Below are positions 1 through 8,413 of a stretch of DNA of 64,000 nucleotides, piece by piece. Origin of the DNA: Christiangramia portivictoriae DSM 23547 (GTDB lineage Bacteria > Bacteroidota > Bacteroidia > Flavobacteriales > Flavobacteriaceae); the NCBI RefSeq assembly GCF_000423045.1, contig NZ_AUHF01000007.1, positions 186,001-250,000 of the forward strand, written 5' to 3'. The notes under the pieces are model-generated. The model was not told the DNA's origin. It saw only the letters and a program-made list of their open reading frames with translations, and did not search any database. The position numbers and the translations under genes were made by a program. Position 1 is the first letter of the stretch; each line of letters starts with the position of its first letter.

Positions 1-1
1 A

Positions 2-601
2 GCTCATAGTGAAGAAATTGGAGAAGATTTCATGGAATTTCTTGGATACAATCCGCTACAGAATTCTATTGATGTCTATATGAATGCCGATTTCGTTTCT
101 TCGGAACAGGTGGATGAAATCGCGGCGGAGCTAACTTCCAAAAATTTTGTAGACGAAGTCGTTTATGACAAGCCGTTGATCGCATTGCTGAACGATAACG
201 TCAAAAAAATAAGTCTTTGGGTGTTAATTGCCAGTACGGTATTTACCTTTATAGCCGTTCTGCTTATAAATAGCAGTATCAGGCTTGCGGTTTATTCCAA
301 ACGATTTATCATCAAAACCATGCAAATGGTAGGTGCCACCAAAGGTTTTATACGCAGACCTTTTATCTGGCAAAGTGTAAAACTGGGACTTATCGGGGCA
401 ATTCTCGCACTTATAGGAATGGCCGCAGTTTTATACTATCTGGACAACAGTTTTCAGGAACTTAACCTGCTTGGAGATGTAAAAATGCTGGTTATTTTAT
501 TTTCCGGGATCTTTTTAATGGGTATCATCATTACCTGGATAAGCACTTTTTTCGCGACATCGCGTTTTCTCAATCTAAAAACAGACGAACTTTACTATTA
601 G
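2..601 (+). CDS. ftsX: Cell-division protein FtsX, C-terminal part (gene starts before the window)
   Basis: FtsX is the integral-membrane partner of the FtsE ATPase; together they activate peptidoglycan hydrolases at the division site. The reading frame is open from base 2, so the 5' end lies outside the window. Visible are the end of the periplasmic domain, then a hydrophobic segment (starting WVLIASTVFTFIAVLL), the cytoplasmic MVGATKGFIRRPF loop typical of FtsX permeases, and two more membrane segments before the C-terminus ELYY. The DUF3098 gene follows after 3 nt, so the two are almost certainly cotranscribed. The assignment rests on the permease layout and the conserved Bacteroidetes order ftsX-DUF3098-uppP-truB. 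ftsE is not in view. Confidence 0.88.
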   Translation, partial: AHSEEIGEDFMEFLGYNPLQNSIDVYMNADFVSSEQVDEIAAELTSKNFVDEVVYDKPLIALLNDNVKKISLWVLIASTVFTFIAVLLINSSIRLAVYSKRFIIKTMQMVGATKGFIRRPFIWQSVKLGLIGAILALIGMAAVLYYLDNSFQELNLLGDVKMLVILFSGIFLMGIIITWISTFFATSRFLNLKTDELYY

Positions 602-604
602 GAC

Positions 605-868
605 ATGAAAAAAGAGAAAGAAATTCACCAGGGAGGAAGTTTTAATACCGGATTCGTTTTTGGTAAAAGAAATTATATGTTCATGTTTATTGGTCTTGCT
701 GTGATTGCGCTTGGCTTTATATTAATGTCTGGTGGTGGCAGTGAAGATCCCAATGAATTTAATGATGCCATTTACAACTTTCAACGTATTAGACTCGCTC
801 CAACCCTTGTACTCATAGGATTTGCGATCGAAGTTTACGCCATCCTGTTGAACCCACATAAAAAATAA
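605..868 (+). CDS. DUF3098 small membrane protein
   Basis: An 87-residue protein with a short polar N-terminus (KKEKEIHQGG), a segment around FVFGKRNYMFMFIGLAVIA, a glycine/polar loop (MSGGGSEDPNEF) and a second hydrophobic helix near the C-terminus. This two-helix hairpin with the FGKRNY entry motif matches the DUF3098 family, known from Bacteroidetes and usually found between ftsX and uppP. No biochemical role is established. Its position suggests a link to cell-envelope growth or division, which is inference. It begins 3 nt after ftsX and ends 6 nt before uppP. Confidence 0.85.
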   Translation: MKKEKEIHQGGSFNTGFVFGKRNYMFMFIGLAVIALGFILMSGGGSEDPNEFNDAIYNFQRIRLAPTLVLIGFAIEVYAILLNPHKK

Positions 869-874
869 TCAAAT

Positions 875-1669
875 TTGGATTTATTAGATGCGGTGATCCT
901 CGGGATCATCCAGGGACTCACTGAATTTTTACCGGTTTCCTCAAGCGGACATTTAGAATTAGGAAAAGCCATTCTCGGGGACACCAGTGTTCCGGAAGAA
1001 TCGCTTCTCTTCACCGTAGTTCTGCATTTCGCAACAGCATTAAGTACCCTGGTAATCTTCAGAAAAGATGTATTTGAGATTATCAAGGGACTTTTTAGTT
1101 TTAAATGGAACGACGAAACCCAGTTTTCACTTAAGATCGTTATATCCATGATCCCTGCAGTAATTGTAGGATTACTCTTTGAAGAGCAGCTGGAAGCGCT
1201 TTTTGGTGGCAACATTCTGTTTGTAGGCGTCATGCTTCTGGTAACAGCAGTGCTTTTGTGGCTGGCAGACAAAGCAAAGGATACCGGGAAAAAGGTTAGT
1301 TATTCCAATGCTTTTGTTATTGGAATAGCACAGGCCATTGCAATGCTCCCTGGAATATCAAGAAGTGGAGCTACCATTTCCACCTCAGTCTTACTGGGAA
1401 ATGATAAAACCAAGGCCGCGAGATTTTCCTTTCTTATGGTGGTGCCTCTTATCTTCGGAAAAATCGCCAAGGATCTCCTGGGCGGGGAATTGACATCCAG
1501 CTCCACAGATCTTACAGCACTTGCCGTTGGTTTTATAGCGGCTTTTGTAGCGGGACTTATAGCCTGCACCTGGATGATAAGCCTGGTTAAAAAAAGTAAG
1601 CTTTCCTGGTTCGCTATTTATTGTTTTATAGTGGGAATCGCTGCAATCATATTCTCCTATGCAGGATAA
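875..1669 (+). CDS. uppP: Undecaprenyl-diphosphatase UppP (BacA)
   Basis: Dephosphorylates undecaprenyl pyrophosphate to recycle the lipid carrier of peptidoglycan and other surface polymers; a polytopic inner-membrane enzyme. The 264 residues carry both signature stretches: QGLTEFLPVSSSGHL at residues 13-27 (E17, the serine cluster and H26) and PGISRSG at 159-165 with the essential arginine R163. Length is normal for the family (about 260-275). The start used is TTG at 875, six bases after the DUF3098 stop; it places the first helix (LLDAVILGIIQ) correctly, and no ATG fits better. The 3' end overlaps truB by 11 nt. Confidence 0.96.
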   Translation: MDLLDAVILGIIQGLTEFLPVSSSGHLELGKAILGDTSVPEESLLFTVVLHFATALSTLVIFRKDVFEIIKGLFSFKWNDETQFSLKIVISMIPAVIVGLLFEEQLEALFGGNILFVGVMLLVTAVLLWLADKAKDTGKKVSYSNAFVIGIAQAIAMLPGISRSGATISTSVLLGNDKTKAARFSFLMVVPLIFGKIAKDLLGGELTSSSTDLTALAVGFIAAFVAGLIACTWMISLVKKSKLSWFAIYCFIVGIAAIIFSYAG

Positions 1670-2375
1670 GCAATTCACAGCAGAAGAATTCAAAGCGGGA
1701 CAAGTACTGCTTTTCGACAAACCATTGAACTGGACCTCTTTCCAGCTGGTCAACAAAGTAAGATGGCTTATAAGAAAGAGCTGCAATATTAAAAAGATTA
1801 AAGTTGGTCACGCAGGAACTCTTGATCCCCTTGCTACCGGACTTTTGATTATTTGCACGGGGAAATTCACCAAAACCATTCCCGATCTACAGGGACAGAT
1901 CAAAGAATACACGGGAACCATTAGTCTTGGTGCCACAACTCCTTCTTTTGATCTCGAAACCGAATTTGATGCAACTTTTGAAACTGCTCATATTACGGAA
2001 GAAAAGTTGCTGGAAACCAGCAAAAAATTTATTGGAAAGATCGAACAGACACCTCCTGTTTTTTCAGCTTTGAAAAAAGATGGAAAGCGACTTTATGAAT
2101 ATGCACGGGAAGGGGAAAAAGTTGAAGTCAAAAAGCGACAGATCGAAATAGCTGCGTTTGATATTGAAAATGGTCATTTTCCCGATATAGACTTCAGGGT
2201 AGTTTGCAGCAAAGGAACATACATTCGCAGCCTGGCTCACGAGTTCGGGATGGCACTGGATAGCGGAGCACATCTTTCCGCATTGAGAAGAACCGGAATC
2301 GGAGACTATTCCGTAGAAAATGCCATGGACATCGAATCTTTCGAAAAATGTTTACCTTCACGGGAGAACAGTTGA
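1659..2375 (+). CDS. truB: tRNA pseudouridine(55) synthase TruB
   Basis: Converts U55 in the T-loop of tRNAs to pseudouridine. At 238 residues it is the short bacterial form. The catalytic aspartate is D56 in HAGTLDPLATG, followed by the GKFTK segment; the later RLYEYAREG and CSKGTYIRSLAHEFG motifs are also typical. The start lies inside the end of uppP (11-nt overlap), which suggests translational coupling. The downstream TonB-like gene begins 19 nt after the truB stop. Confidence 0.96.
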   Translation: MQDKQFTAEEFKAGQVLLFDKPLNWTSFQLVNKVRWLIRKSCNIKKIKVGHAGTLDPLATGLLIICTGKFTKTIPDLQGQIKEYTGTISLGATTPSFDLETEFDATFETAHITEEKLLETSKKFIGKIEQTPPVFSALKKDGKRLYEYAREGEKVEVKKRQIEIAAFDIENGHFPDIDFRVVCSKGTYIRSLAHEFGMALDSGAHLSALRRTGIGDYSVENAMDIESFEKCLPSRENS

Positions 2376-2394
2376 TAGAGGAAACTCTCGTCCC

Positions 2395-3108
2395 ATGGAT
2401 TTTTTTGACAAACACAAGGCTTTAATTATTACTTCGCTGCTATTTGCCGTACTTTTCCTCGCGCTGTACAATCTCAACATGGCTAACAAACAAAAAAGAG
2501 CCGGAGAAATGCTAGTGGATCTCGAGCAATTTCAAAAGGAAAAAGCTCCGGAAGAAAAACCTGAACAGCAGGAAGAACCACCTCAGCAAAAACAAAGAAA
2601 TATCCAGACCAACAAGGCTTACAATGAAGATAAGGAAGCGCGGGACGCAGACATGAAAAACAAACTGGATGAGATTTTCCAAAAGAATAGTGCCAGCCAG
2701 GAAGCCGAGGAAAGCGAAGACACCCAGGGCGACGGAAATTACCAGGTAAGTAAGAAAACTGCAGATAAAAAGAAAGAGGCTTCTACCGGTGACGATTCCT
2801 CTGAAGAGAGCTCTCAGAGATCTGCAGTGTATGACTATAGCAGTATCTCTTTCTCCTTAAAGGGTCGTCGCGCAGTAAAGATCCCAAATCCTGTGTACAC
2901 CTGTGATGTTGCAGGCAAGATCGTGATCAACATTCAAGTGGATGCGAATGGTTATGTTATTGACACCAGCCTGAATAAGGGCAGTTCTACTTCAGGTAAT
3001 GAATGCCTGGTGGAAAGAGCGATGGAATATGCGGCTGGCGCAAGGTTTAGCAAGCTTGCAGGCAAGAACGAGCAGCCGGGAACCATCACATACTATTTTA
3101 GATCTTAG
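2395..3108 (+). CDS. TonB-like membrane-anchored protein (energy-transducer family)
   Basis: A 237-residue protein with an N-terminal signal anchor (ALIITSLLFAVLFLALYNL, about residues 8-26), then a long charged Glu/Lys/Gln-rich linker (EEKPEQQEEPPQQKQ) with coiled-coil character. The C-terminal domain (about 150-237) contains GKIVINIQVDANGYV and resembles the TonB C-terminal fold. It likely spans the periplasm from the inner membrane. I chose the ATG at 2395 because translation from further upstream would run through the end of truB and put a polar tail before the anchor. Whether it energises receptors like canonical TonB or has a structural envelope role is open. Same operon as truB and tag. 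Confidence 0.75.
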   Translation: MDFFDKHKALIITSLLFAVLFLALYNLNMANKQKRAGEMLVDLEQFQKEKAPEEKPEQQEEPPQQKQRNIQTNKAYNEDKEARDADMKNKLDEIFQKNSASQEAEESEDTQGDGNYQVSKKTADKKKEASTGDDSSEESSQRSAVYDYSSISFSLKGRRAVKIPNPVYTCDVAGKIVINIQVDANGYVIDTSLNKGSSTSGNECLVERAMEYAAGARFSKLAGKNEQPGTITYYFRS

Positions 3109-3111
3109 AAT

Positions 3112-3705
3112 ATGGATGAATTAAAACGATGTGGCTGGTGTGTAGGAGATGCACTTTATGAAGCTTATCATGACCAGGAATGGGGAGTCCCGGTTCTGGA
3201 CGACCGTAATTTATTTGAATTTCTTACTCTGGAAACCTTCCAGGCCGGATTGAGCTGGATTACCGTTTTACGAAAAAGGCAGAATTTCAGGGAAGCCTTC
3301 GATGATTTCGATTACAGGAAGATCGCTTTGTACGAAGAACCTAAGATCTCAGAACTAATGGAAAATACCGGGATCATCCGAAACCAGTTAAAAATAAGGG
3401 CTGCCGTAAACAATGCGCGGCAGTTCATAAGAATTCAGGATGAGTTCGGAAGCTTTAGCGCCTATAACTGGAATTTCGTAGAGGGCACTCCCGTTCAAAA
3501 TAAGGTTGAAGATTACAAGCAGGCGCCGGCGACTACAGCTATAAGTGACCAGTTATCAAAAGACCTGAAGAAACGTGGTTTTAAATTTACCGGCTCCACC
3601 GTGATGTACGCCCATATGCAGGCAACCGGGATGGTAAACGATCATGAAATTGATTGTTTTCGTTATGATGAAATCAGGAAACTGGGTGAAAAGATGAAGA
3701 TTTAA
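3112..3705 (+). CDS. tag: DNA-3-methyladenine glycosylase I
   Basis: Excises N3-methyladenine from alkylated DNA, the first step of base-excision repair. The zinc-binding residues of Tag are all in place: C7 (RCGWC), H20 (YHDQEWG), H178 and C182 (NDHEIDCF). The substrate-pocket stretch LTLETFQAGLSW is present. At 197 residues it has the usual length. It begins 3 nt after the TonB-like gene and closes the forward operon; the convergent aat gene lies 12 nt beyond. Confidence 0.96.
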   Translation: MDELKRCGWCVGDALYEAYHDQEWGVPVLDDRNLFEFLTLETFQAGLSWITVLRKRQNFREAFDDFDYRKIALYEEPKISELMENTGIIRNQLKIRAAVNNARQFIRIQDEFGSFSAYNWNFVEGTPVQNKVEDYKQAPATTAISDQLSKDLKKRGFKFTGSTVMYAHMQATGMVNDHEIDCFRYDEIRKLGEKMKI

Positions 3706-3717
3706 AACACCTTCCTA

Positions 3718-4356
3718 TTACTTCAGGTACTCGAGAAACTCTTCTCTAGGGATCTCCTCTGCTCCAAGACTGGATAAATGATCTGTATAAACCTGGCAAT
3801 CTATCAAACGCACGCCTTCATTCTGAAGTTTTTGCACCATTTTAATTAACCCGAACTTGGAAGCGTTACTTGCCCTGGCAAACATACTCTCTCCGCAGAA
3901 AATTTTCTTATCCCGAAGGTAAATTCCGTAAAGACCTCCAACGAGATCATTATTATCCCATACTTCAGCTGAAATGGCTATACCCATTTGATGTAATTCC
4001 AGGTAAGACCTTTTGATGTCGGGAGAAATCCAGGTGCCATCCTGACCTTTTCTGAATACTTTTCCGCAGTGATCAATAACCGCTTCAAAATCCTGGTTGA
4101 AAGTGACCTGGAATTTGTTTTTGTTCAGATAAGGCCGCATGCTTTTTGATATTTTAAGCTTTTCAGGAAACAGGACCATGCGGGGATCTGGCGACCACCA
4201 TAGAACCGGCTGACCTTCACTGTACCAGGGAAAGATTCCTGAATGATAAGCTTCCAGAATACGCTTGATCGTTAACTCGCGGGTAACAGCCAGGAAACCA
4301 TCTTCATCTGCAAGCTCTACCGGCGGAAATTTATCATCTGGACCTATAAAATACAC
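3718..4356 (-). CDS. aat: Leucyl/phenylalanyl-tRNA--protein transferase
   Basis: Adds Leu or Phe from aminoacyl-tRNA to N-terminal Arg or Lys of proteins, marking them for ClpAP through the N-degron pathway. The 212 residues show the family signatures GIFPWYSEGQPVLWWSPDPR, then GGLYGIYL, FCGESMF and the C-terminal LIDCQVYTDHLSSLGAEEIP. Length is close to that of E. coli Aat (234), slightly shorter at the N-terminus. It converges on tag with 12 nt between the stops. Confidence 0.96.
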   Translation of the reverse strand: MYFIGPDDKFPPVELADEDGFLAVTRELTIKRILEAYHSGIFPWYSEGQPVLWWSPDPRMVLFPEKLKISKSMRPYLNKNKFQVTFNQDFEAVIDHCGKVFRKGQDGTWISPDIKRSYLELHQMGIAISAEVWDNNDLVGGLYGIYLRDKKIFCGESMFARASNASKFGLIKMVQKLQNEGVRLIDCQVYTDHLSSLGAEEIPREEFLEYLK

Positions 4357-4383
4357 CTTGTTGAAATTGAATTGGACAAATTA

Positions 4384-4417
4384 AAAAAGTCCGATGAAAA
4401 AATCACCGGACTTTTAA
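4384..4417 (-). terminator. Hairpin terminator downstream of the DUF3127 gene
   Basis: An inverted repeat AAAGTCCG ... CCGGACTTT with A-run and T-run flanks lies just past the DUF3127 stop on the reverse strand. It looks like an intrinsic terminator separating that gene from aat. Confidence 0.7.
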
Positions 4418-4435
4418 TTTTTATAAGACTACTGC

Positions 4436-4807
4436 TTAGAATGGCAGATCATCATAATCTTCTTCATTCAAATCGCTAGCTGGCTCAAACTGGTCTGGTG
4501 GTGGAACGTTACCACCTGAAGGTTGCTGAGCGGCGAGGTTCTCAATTCTCCAACCCTGTACAGAATTAAAGTATTTGGTCTCCCCTTGTGGGCTCACCCA
4601 TTCTCTACCTCTTAGATTGATACCAACCTTAACCGGCTGACCTACTTTAAAAGCATCCAAAAGACTGCATTTATCCTGAACAAATTCGATCATGATATGC
4701 TGTGGATACTGCTCTTCTGTTGTTACAACCATCTCTCTCTTCTGAAATCCATTATTTCCGAAGGTTTTGGTCTCACCTATTAATTTGATTTTTCCCTGTA
4801 CTTCCAT
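4436..4807 (-). CDS. DUF3127 protein with SSB-like layout and acidic DDLPF tip
   Basis: A 123-residue protein. Residues 1-90 form a compact beta-rich region (MEVQGKIKLIGETKTFGNNG ... GWRIENL) matching DUF3127, a Bacteroidetes family thought to be OB-fold-like. It is followed by a Gln/Pro/Gly-rich linker (AAQQPSGGNVPPPDQF) and an acidic tail ending EEDYDDLPF. That order is the architecture of single-stranded DNA-binding protein, whose tip (DDDIPF in E. coli) recruits repair proteins. Function is not established; an ssDNA- or RNA-binding role is inference. It is 7 nt from the flavin-reductase gene, which is upstream on the same strand, so the two are probably cotranscribed. Confidence 0.8.
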   Translation of the reverse strand: MEVQGKIKLIGETKTFGNNGFQKREMVVTTEEQYPQHIMIEFVQDKCSLLDAFKVGQPVKVGINLRGREWVSPQGETKYFNSVQGWRIENLAAQQPSGGNVPPPDQFEPASDLNEEDYDDLPF

Positions 4808-4814
4808 TTTATCT

Positions 4815-5687
4815 CTATTTTGCTAATAATAATTTCCAGGCTTTCAATGGCTCATCCTGTTCAAGATAGCGTTGCGCCTGTTTGTGTATTTTTTCCTGTT
4901 CCCTGCTTTCAACTAATTCAGCTACCCCAGCTTCGTGCTGTTTAAAGTTTTCCACCTCAGCATCATCTGGCAGCGCTTCTACATTGCCAAGTTTTCCAAG
5001 ATCGTTACCTGTTAGTACAGTGCTATTCCTAATCTTTTCTGGCATGGCATCCACGCCAATGCCTAAAGTAGAAAGCGGCTTCGGAACTTCGAACATTCCC
5101 GTTCTGGCTCTTGAATACCAATTGCCACCCATACGGGCTACCTGATCTATTTTGTACTGGTCGATATAGCCGTTGTCATCCAAAACTTCTTCCTTTACAT
5201 GGATCTTCACCACGTGACAGATCACAAGATTTCCTGCTCCACCTTCAGTTCCGGTTTCGATGATATCAACGATTTTACATTCCATTTGAACCGGAGATTC
5301 CGCCACGCGGAATGGCTTCACCAGATCAGATTTCAGCATTGTGAGACCTGCTTTCTCAAACTCATTAACGCCTTCCCCATACTCGGTACTGGAAAGAGAC
5401 ATTTGCTGAACAATGTCATAATTTACAACATTGATCACCACCTCATCTACTTTTTTAGCGTTCTCAAAAGTATGTTTGGTCGTATTGTCCCGTCCCCTCC
5501 TGGCAGGAGAAAATATAAGAACCGGTGGGTTTGCACCGAATACGTTGAAAAAGCTGAAAGGAGAAAGATTTGGATTGCCTTCCTCATCAATCGTACTAGC
5601 AAAAGCTATGGGTCTTGGTCCTATGGACCCCAGTAAATACTGGTGTAATTTACCTGTTCCTATATCTTTTGGCTCTATGCTGAACAT
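4815..5687 (-). CDS. Flavin reductase-like protein (FMN-binding split barrel)
   Basis: A 290-residue protein of the flavin-reductase-like family that binds FMN in a split beta-barrel. The signature region is GSIGPRPIAFASTIDEEGN followed by LSPFSFFNVFGANPPVL. Members reduce flavin for partner oxygenases or act as stand-alone NAD(P)H-flavin oxidoreductases; the substrate here is unknown. I use the ATG at 5687 (MFSIEPKDIG), because the open frame upstream begins with a hydrophobic stretch unlike the family and would crowd the promoter region of the divergent kinase gene. Confidence 0.85.
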   Translation of the reverse strand: MFSIEPKDIGTGKLHQYLLGSIGPRPIAFASTIDEEGNPNLSPFSFFNVFGANPPVLIFSPARRGRDNTTKHTFENAKKVDEVVINVVNYDIVQQMSLSSTEYGEGVNEFEKAGLTMLKSDLVKPFRVAESPVQMECKIVDIIETGTEGGAGNLVICHVVKIHVKEEVLDDNGYIDQYKIDQVARMGGNWYSRARTGMFEVPKPLSTLGIGVDAMPEKIRNSTVLTGNDLGKLGNVEALPDDAEVENFKQHEAGVAELVESREQEKIHKQAQRYLEQDEPLKAWKLLLAK

Positions 5688-5799
5688 ATATACTATTTTC
5701 GTCAAAGATAAAGAAATGCAGAGGGAATGAAAAGCCAAAGCATTACAATAAAAATCATTTTAAAACGCTTATATTTATTCTATAAAGCCGTAGTAATAC

Positions 5800-6948
5800 A
5801 TGAATCTACCCGACGAACGCAGCTTTAACCGCTGGTTTATCATTCTTTCCTGTCTTGTGGTTACCGCGCTGGTCCTTTGGAACACCAGCATCTTTTTTCA
5901 ACGGCTTAAGGAAGACGAAAGAGCAAAGATGAATATATGGGCACAGGCGCAGGAAGAACTAAGTGCTGCTCCTGAAGATGCAGATCTTAGCCTGATTCTC
6001 GAAATACTGAATAACAACACGACCATTCCCATCATACACACCAATGAAGATGGCGCGATCGCTTACACGACGAATATTGACCCTGTGATTCTGGAAGATC
6101 GCGAAAGATTAGAAGATTACCTCATTGAGTTAAAGGAAGAAAATGAACCTATTGCCGTAGATCTTGGCGAAGGGCAGATCCAGAATCTATACTACGGAAA
6201 TTCACCCGCACTTAATAAACTTAAATACTACCCAATAGGGCTTACGCTTATAGGCTTCCTATTTATTGGAGTCGTTTATTTTTTCTATACCACTACCAAA
6301 AACAGTGAACAAAATAAGTTATGGGCGGGAATGGCGAAGGAAACTGCGCATCAAATCGGGACTCCGCTAAGCTCATTAATCGGCTGGACTGAAATTTTAA
6401 AATCTGAAGATGTGGATCCTTCTTATATCAAAGAGATGGAAAAGGATATCGACCGTTTACAAACCATTACTGAAAGATTCTCCAAAATTGGATCGGCTCC
6501 CAATCTCAAGGAGATCAATATCGTAGAAGCCACACGGGAAAGCTTTGATTATCTTAAACTGAGAAGTTCCAATCTTATAGACTTCAGTATTCAAACTCCA
6601 AGGCAACCCATCTGGGTCATGCTCAATGAACAGCTTTATAGCTGGACCATAGAAAACCTGGTGAAAAATGCGATCGATGCCATGCGGGGCAAAGGGGAAC
6701 TTATGATCGAGATCAAGCAGGACATCAAGCAGGCCCATATTTATATTACAGATACCGGGAAAGGAATAGACAAGAACAAGTTCAAAGTGATCTTCGAACC
6801 TGGACAAACTACTAAAAAACGAGGTTGGGGATTAGGCCTCTCCCTGGCAAGAAGAATTATCGAAGAATATCACCAGGGAAAGATCAGGGTAGCCAGAAGT
6901 GAGATAGGTAAAGGCACAACCTTCCAGATTAGCCTTAAAAAGATCTAG
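5800..6948 (+). CDS. Orphan sensor histidine kinase
   Basis: A 382-residue membrane histidine kinase. One helix at about 12-31, an extracytoplasmic sensor region of about 115 residues, a second helix at about 147-168, then a HisKA-like domain with the phospho-acceptor H184 in AKETAHQIGTPLSSL. The ATPase boxes follow: ENLVKNAIDAM (N box), DTGKGI (G1) and GWGLGLSLARRII (G2). There is no HAMP domain and no adjacent response regulator, so its partner must lie elsewhere. It converges on a thioesterase gene with a 4-nt overlap of the 3' ends. The signal is unknown. Confidence 0.92.
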   Translation: MNLPDERSFNRWFIILSCLVVTALVLWNTSIFFQRLKEDERAKMNIWAQAQEELSAAPEDADLSLILEILNNNTTIPIIHTNEDGAIAYTTNIDPVILEDRERLEDYLIELKEENEPIAVDLGEGQIQNLYYGNSPALNKLKYYPIGLTLIGFLFIGVVYFFYTTTKNSEQNKLWAGMAKETAHQIGTPLSSLIGWTEILKSEDVDPSYIKEMEKDIDRLQTITERFSKIGSAPNLKEINIVEATRESFDYLKLRSSNLIDFSIQTPRQPIWVMLNEQLYSWTIENLVKNAIDAMRGKGELMIEIKQDIKQAHIYITDTGKGIDKNKFKVIFEPGQTTKKRGWGLGLSLARRIIEEYHQGKIRVARSEIGKGTTFQISLKKI

Positions 6949-7358
6949 AAACTGCTCATTGTATCTTTTAACCAATCTGGTACAGGGGAAGTAGCGTTTT
7001 TGTTAAAGTCATACCATACCACAGTATCCAGACCTTCAGCACATATTTGACGCGCGTCGTCCACTACCAGGTGTTTTAGAGAAAAACTGGTATTCCCAAT
7101 TTTATTCAGCTTCGTTAAAACCCGTGCGGTTCCCGGGTACCCTAAAGGTCTTTTAAAATCACAATTGGTGGAAACGAGCATGGTTCCCACATTTGTTTTC
7201 TGGTAGAAATCGTGTATACCTGTAGCCTCCCAGAAATTTACCCTTCCACTTTGCAGAAATCGCATAAATGTAAGATTATTCACGTGCTGGTACATATCCA
7301 GATCGCTCCAGTCAATTCGGAGTTCCAAACTCAGTTTAAAATCACGGATGTTTTTCAA
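6945..7358 (-). CDS. Acyl-CoA thioesterase, 4HBT hot-dog fold
   Basis: A 137-residue hot-dog protein of the YbgC/4-hydroxybenzoyl-CoA thioesterase type. The conserved start of the catalytic helix is visible as RIDWSDLDMYQHVNNLTFMR, with the key aspartate before the QHVNN helix. These enzymes hydrolyse short acyl-CoA or acyl-ACP esters in the cytosol; the exact substrate cannot be read from sequence. Its ATG overlaps the HIT gene stop by 4 nt, indicating translational coupling. Confidence 0.88.
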   Translation of the reverse strand: MKNIRDFKLSLELRIDWSDLDMYQHVNNLTFMRFLQSGRVNFWEATGIHDFYQKTNVGTMLVSTNCDFKRPLGYPGTARVLTKLNKIGNTSFSLKHLVVDDARQICAEGLDTVVWYDFNKNATSPVPDWLKDTMSSF

Positions 7359-7750
7359 AGCTCTACGTTCGCATGAATTTTATCTGCAAGTTCCTGAAAT
7401 TCCTCTTCAGTCATTTTAACCTTATTAGAGAAGTTCATTTCGTCCATGGTGTTCAACGGAATAAGATGTACATGCGTATGTGGCACCTCAAGACCTATGA
7501 CGGCCATTCCGACTCTCTTACAGGGAACGGTCTTTTCCAATGCCAGAGCAACACTTCTGGAGAAACGCATTAGCTCCTGGTAGACTTCTTCCTCAAGATC
7601 CCAGATCTTATCCACTTCCTTTTTGGGAATGCAGAGCGTATGACCTTTTCCGTTAGGATTCACATCGAGAAACGCAAGAAACTGACTGTTCTCTGCTACT
7701 TTGTAAGCTGGCACTTCTCCTCTAACTATTTTTGTAAATAATGTTGACAT
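7355..7750 (-). CDS. HIT-family nucleotide hydrolase
   Basis: A 131-residue histidine-triad protein. The catalytic triad is VPHTHVHLI near residues 96-104 (HxHxH), preceded by the family stretch FLDVNPNGKGHTLCIPKK. HIT enzymes hydrolyse AMP-lysine, dinucleoside polyphosphates or AMP-sulfate type bonds; the physiological substrate is not deducible here. The gene follows greA after about 100 nt containing a hairpin and overlaps the thioesterase gene by 4 nt. Confidence 0.92.
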   Translation of the reverse strand: MSTLFTKIVRGEVPAYKVAENSQFLAFLDVNPNGKGHTLCIPKKEVDKIWDLEEEVYQELMRFSRSVALALEKTVPCKRVGMAVIGLEVPHTHVHLIPLNTMDEMNFSNKVKMTEEEFQELADKIHANVEL

Positions 7751-7785
7751 AATTATGGGTGTGGTTGGTTAGCCTTAAAATTAAA

Positions 7786-7831
7786 AAATCCTTTTCTCAA
7801 ATCTTAAGAATAAGATGAAAGAAAAGGATCA
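7786..7831 (-). terminator. Long two-part hairpin terminator after greA
   Basis: Outer arms ATCCTTTTCT (7788-7797) and AGAAAAGGAT (7820-7829) enclose an inner stem ATCTTA/TAAGAT with loop AGAA. On the reverse strand the hairpin is followed by a T-run, as expected for a terminator of the greA transcript. Confidence 0.75.
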
Positions 7832-7852
7832 TATTTTAACTGTAATGAACTT

Positions 7853-8329
7853 TTATTCTCTCCAGATCTCGATCACGTCGAAAGTAACGGTACCGTTTGG
7901 CACTTGAATTTCAGCAGTGTCACCTACCTTTTTACCGAGCAGACCCTTACCAATTGGAGAGTCTACAGAGATCTTTCCAGATTTAAGATCGGCTTCGCTT
8001 TGTGCAACCAGCTTGTAGGTCATCTCAGCGCCATTGGTCTGGTTCTTAATTTTCACATGAGAATGCACTAAAACTTTTGAGGTGTCTAATTGAGATTCGT
8101 CGATTACTCTTGCGTTGGCTACCACTTCCTCCAGTTTCGAAATCTTTAACTCCAGTAATCCCTGTGCTTCTTTGGCAGCGTCGTATTCTGCATTTTCACT
8201 AAGGTCGCCCTTATCCCTGGCTTCGGCGATGGCATTTGATGCTTTTGGTCTTTCTACATCTTTTAAATGGTTAAGCTCATCTCTGAGTTTTTTCAAGCCT
8301 TCAGGGGTGTAATAAGATACTTTACTCAT
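7853..8329 (-). CDS. greA: Transcription elongation factor GreA
   Basis: Rescues backtracked RNA polymerase by stimulating cleavage of the nascent RNA through the secondary channel. The 158 residues match GreA over the full length: N-terminal coiled coil starting YYTPEGLKKLRDELNHLKDVERP, the tip region ARDKGDLSENAEYDAAKEAQ with the acidic pair needed for cleavage, and the C-terminal FKBP-like domain (ISVDSPIGKGLLGKKVGD). It is followed by its own terminator. Confidence 0.97.
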   Translation of the reverse strand: MSKVSYYTPEGLKKLRDELNHLKDVERPKASNAIAEARDKGDLSENAEYDAAKEAQGLLELKISKLEEVVANARVIDESQLDTSKVLVHSHVKIKNQTNGAEMTYKLVAQSEADLKSGKISVDSPIGKGLLGKKVGDTAEIQVPNGTVTFDVIEIWRE

Positions 8330-8413
8330 AACTTTATCGTTTTAAAATTCCTCGGAAACAACTCAAGGTTGGATTCCGGAATTAATAGCTTAATGATCTG
8401 GTAATTTTTATAT

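Noticed and set aside
1391-1786. Long reverse frame over uppP/truB
   Set aside because: Both forward genes are clear members of known families; the reverse frame is a shadow.
5199-5636. Long forward frame across the flavin reductase gene
   Set aside because: Shadow of the reverse-strand gene with no motif of its own.
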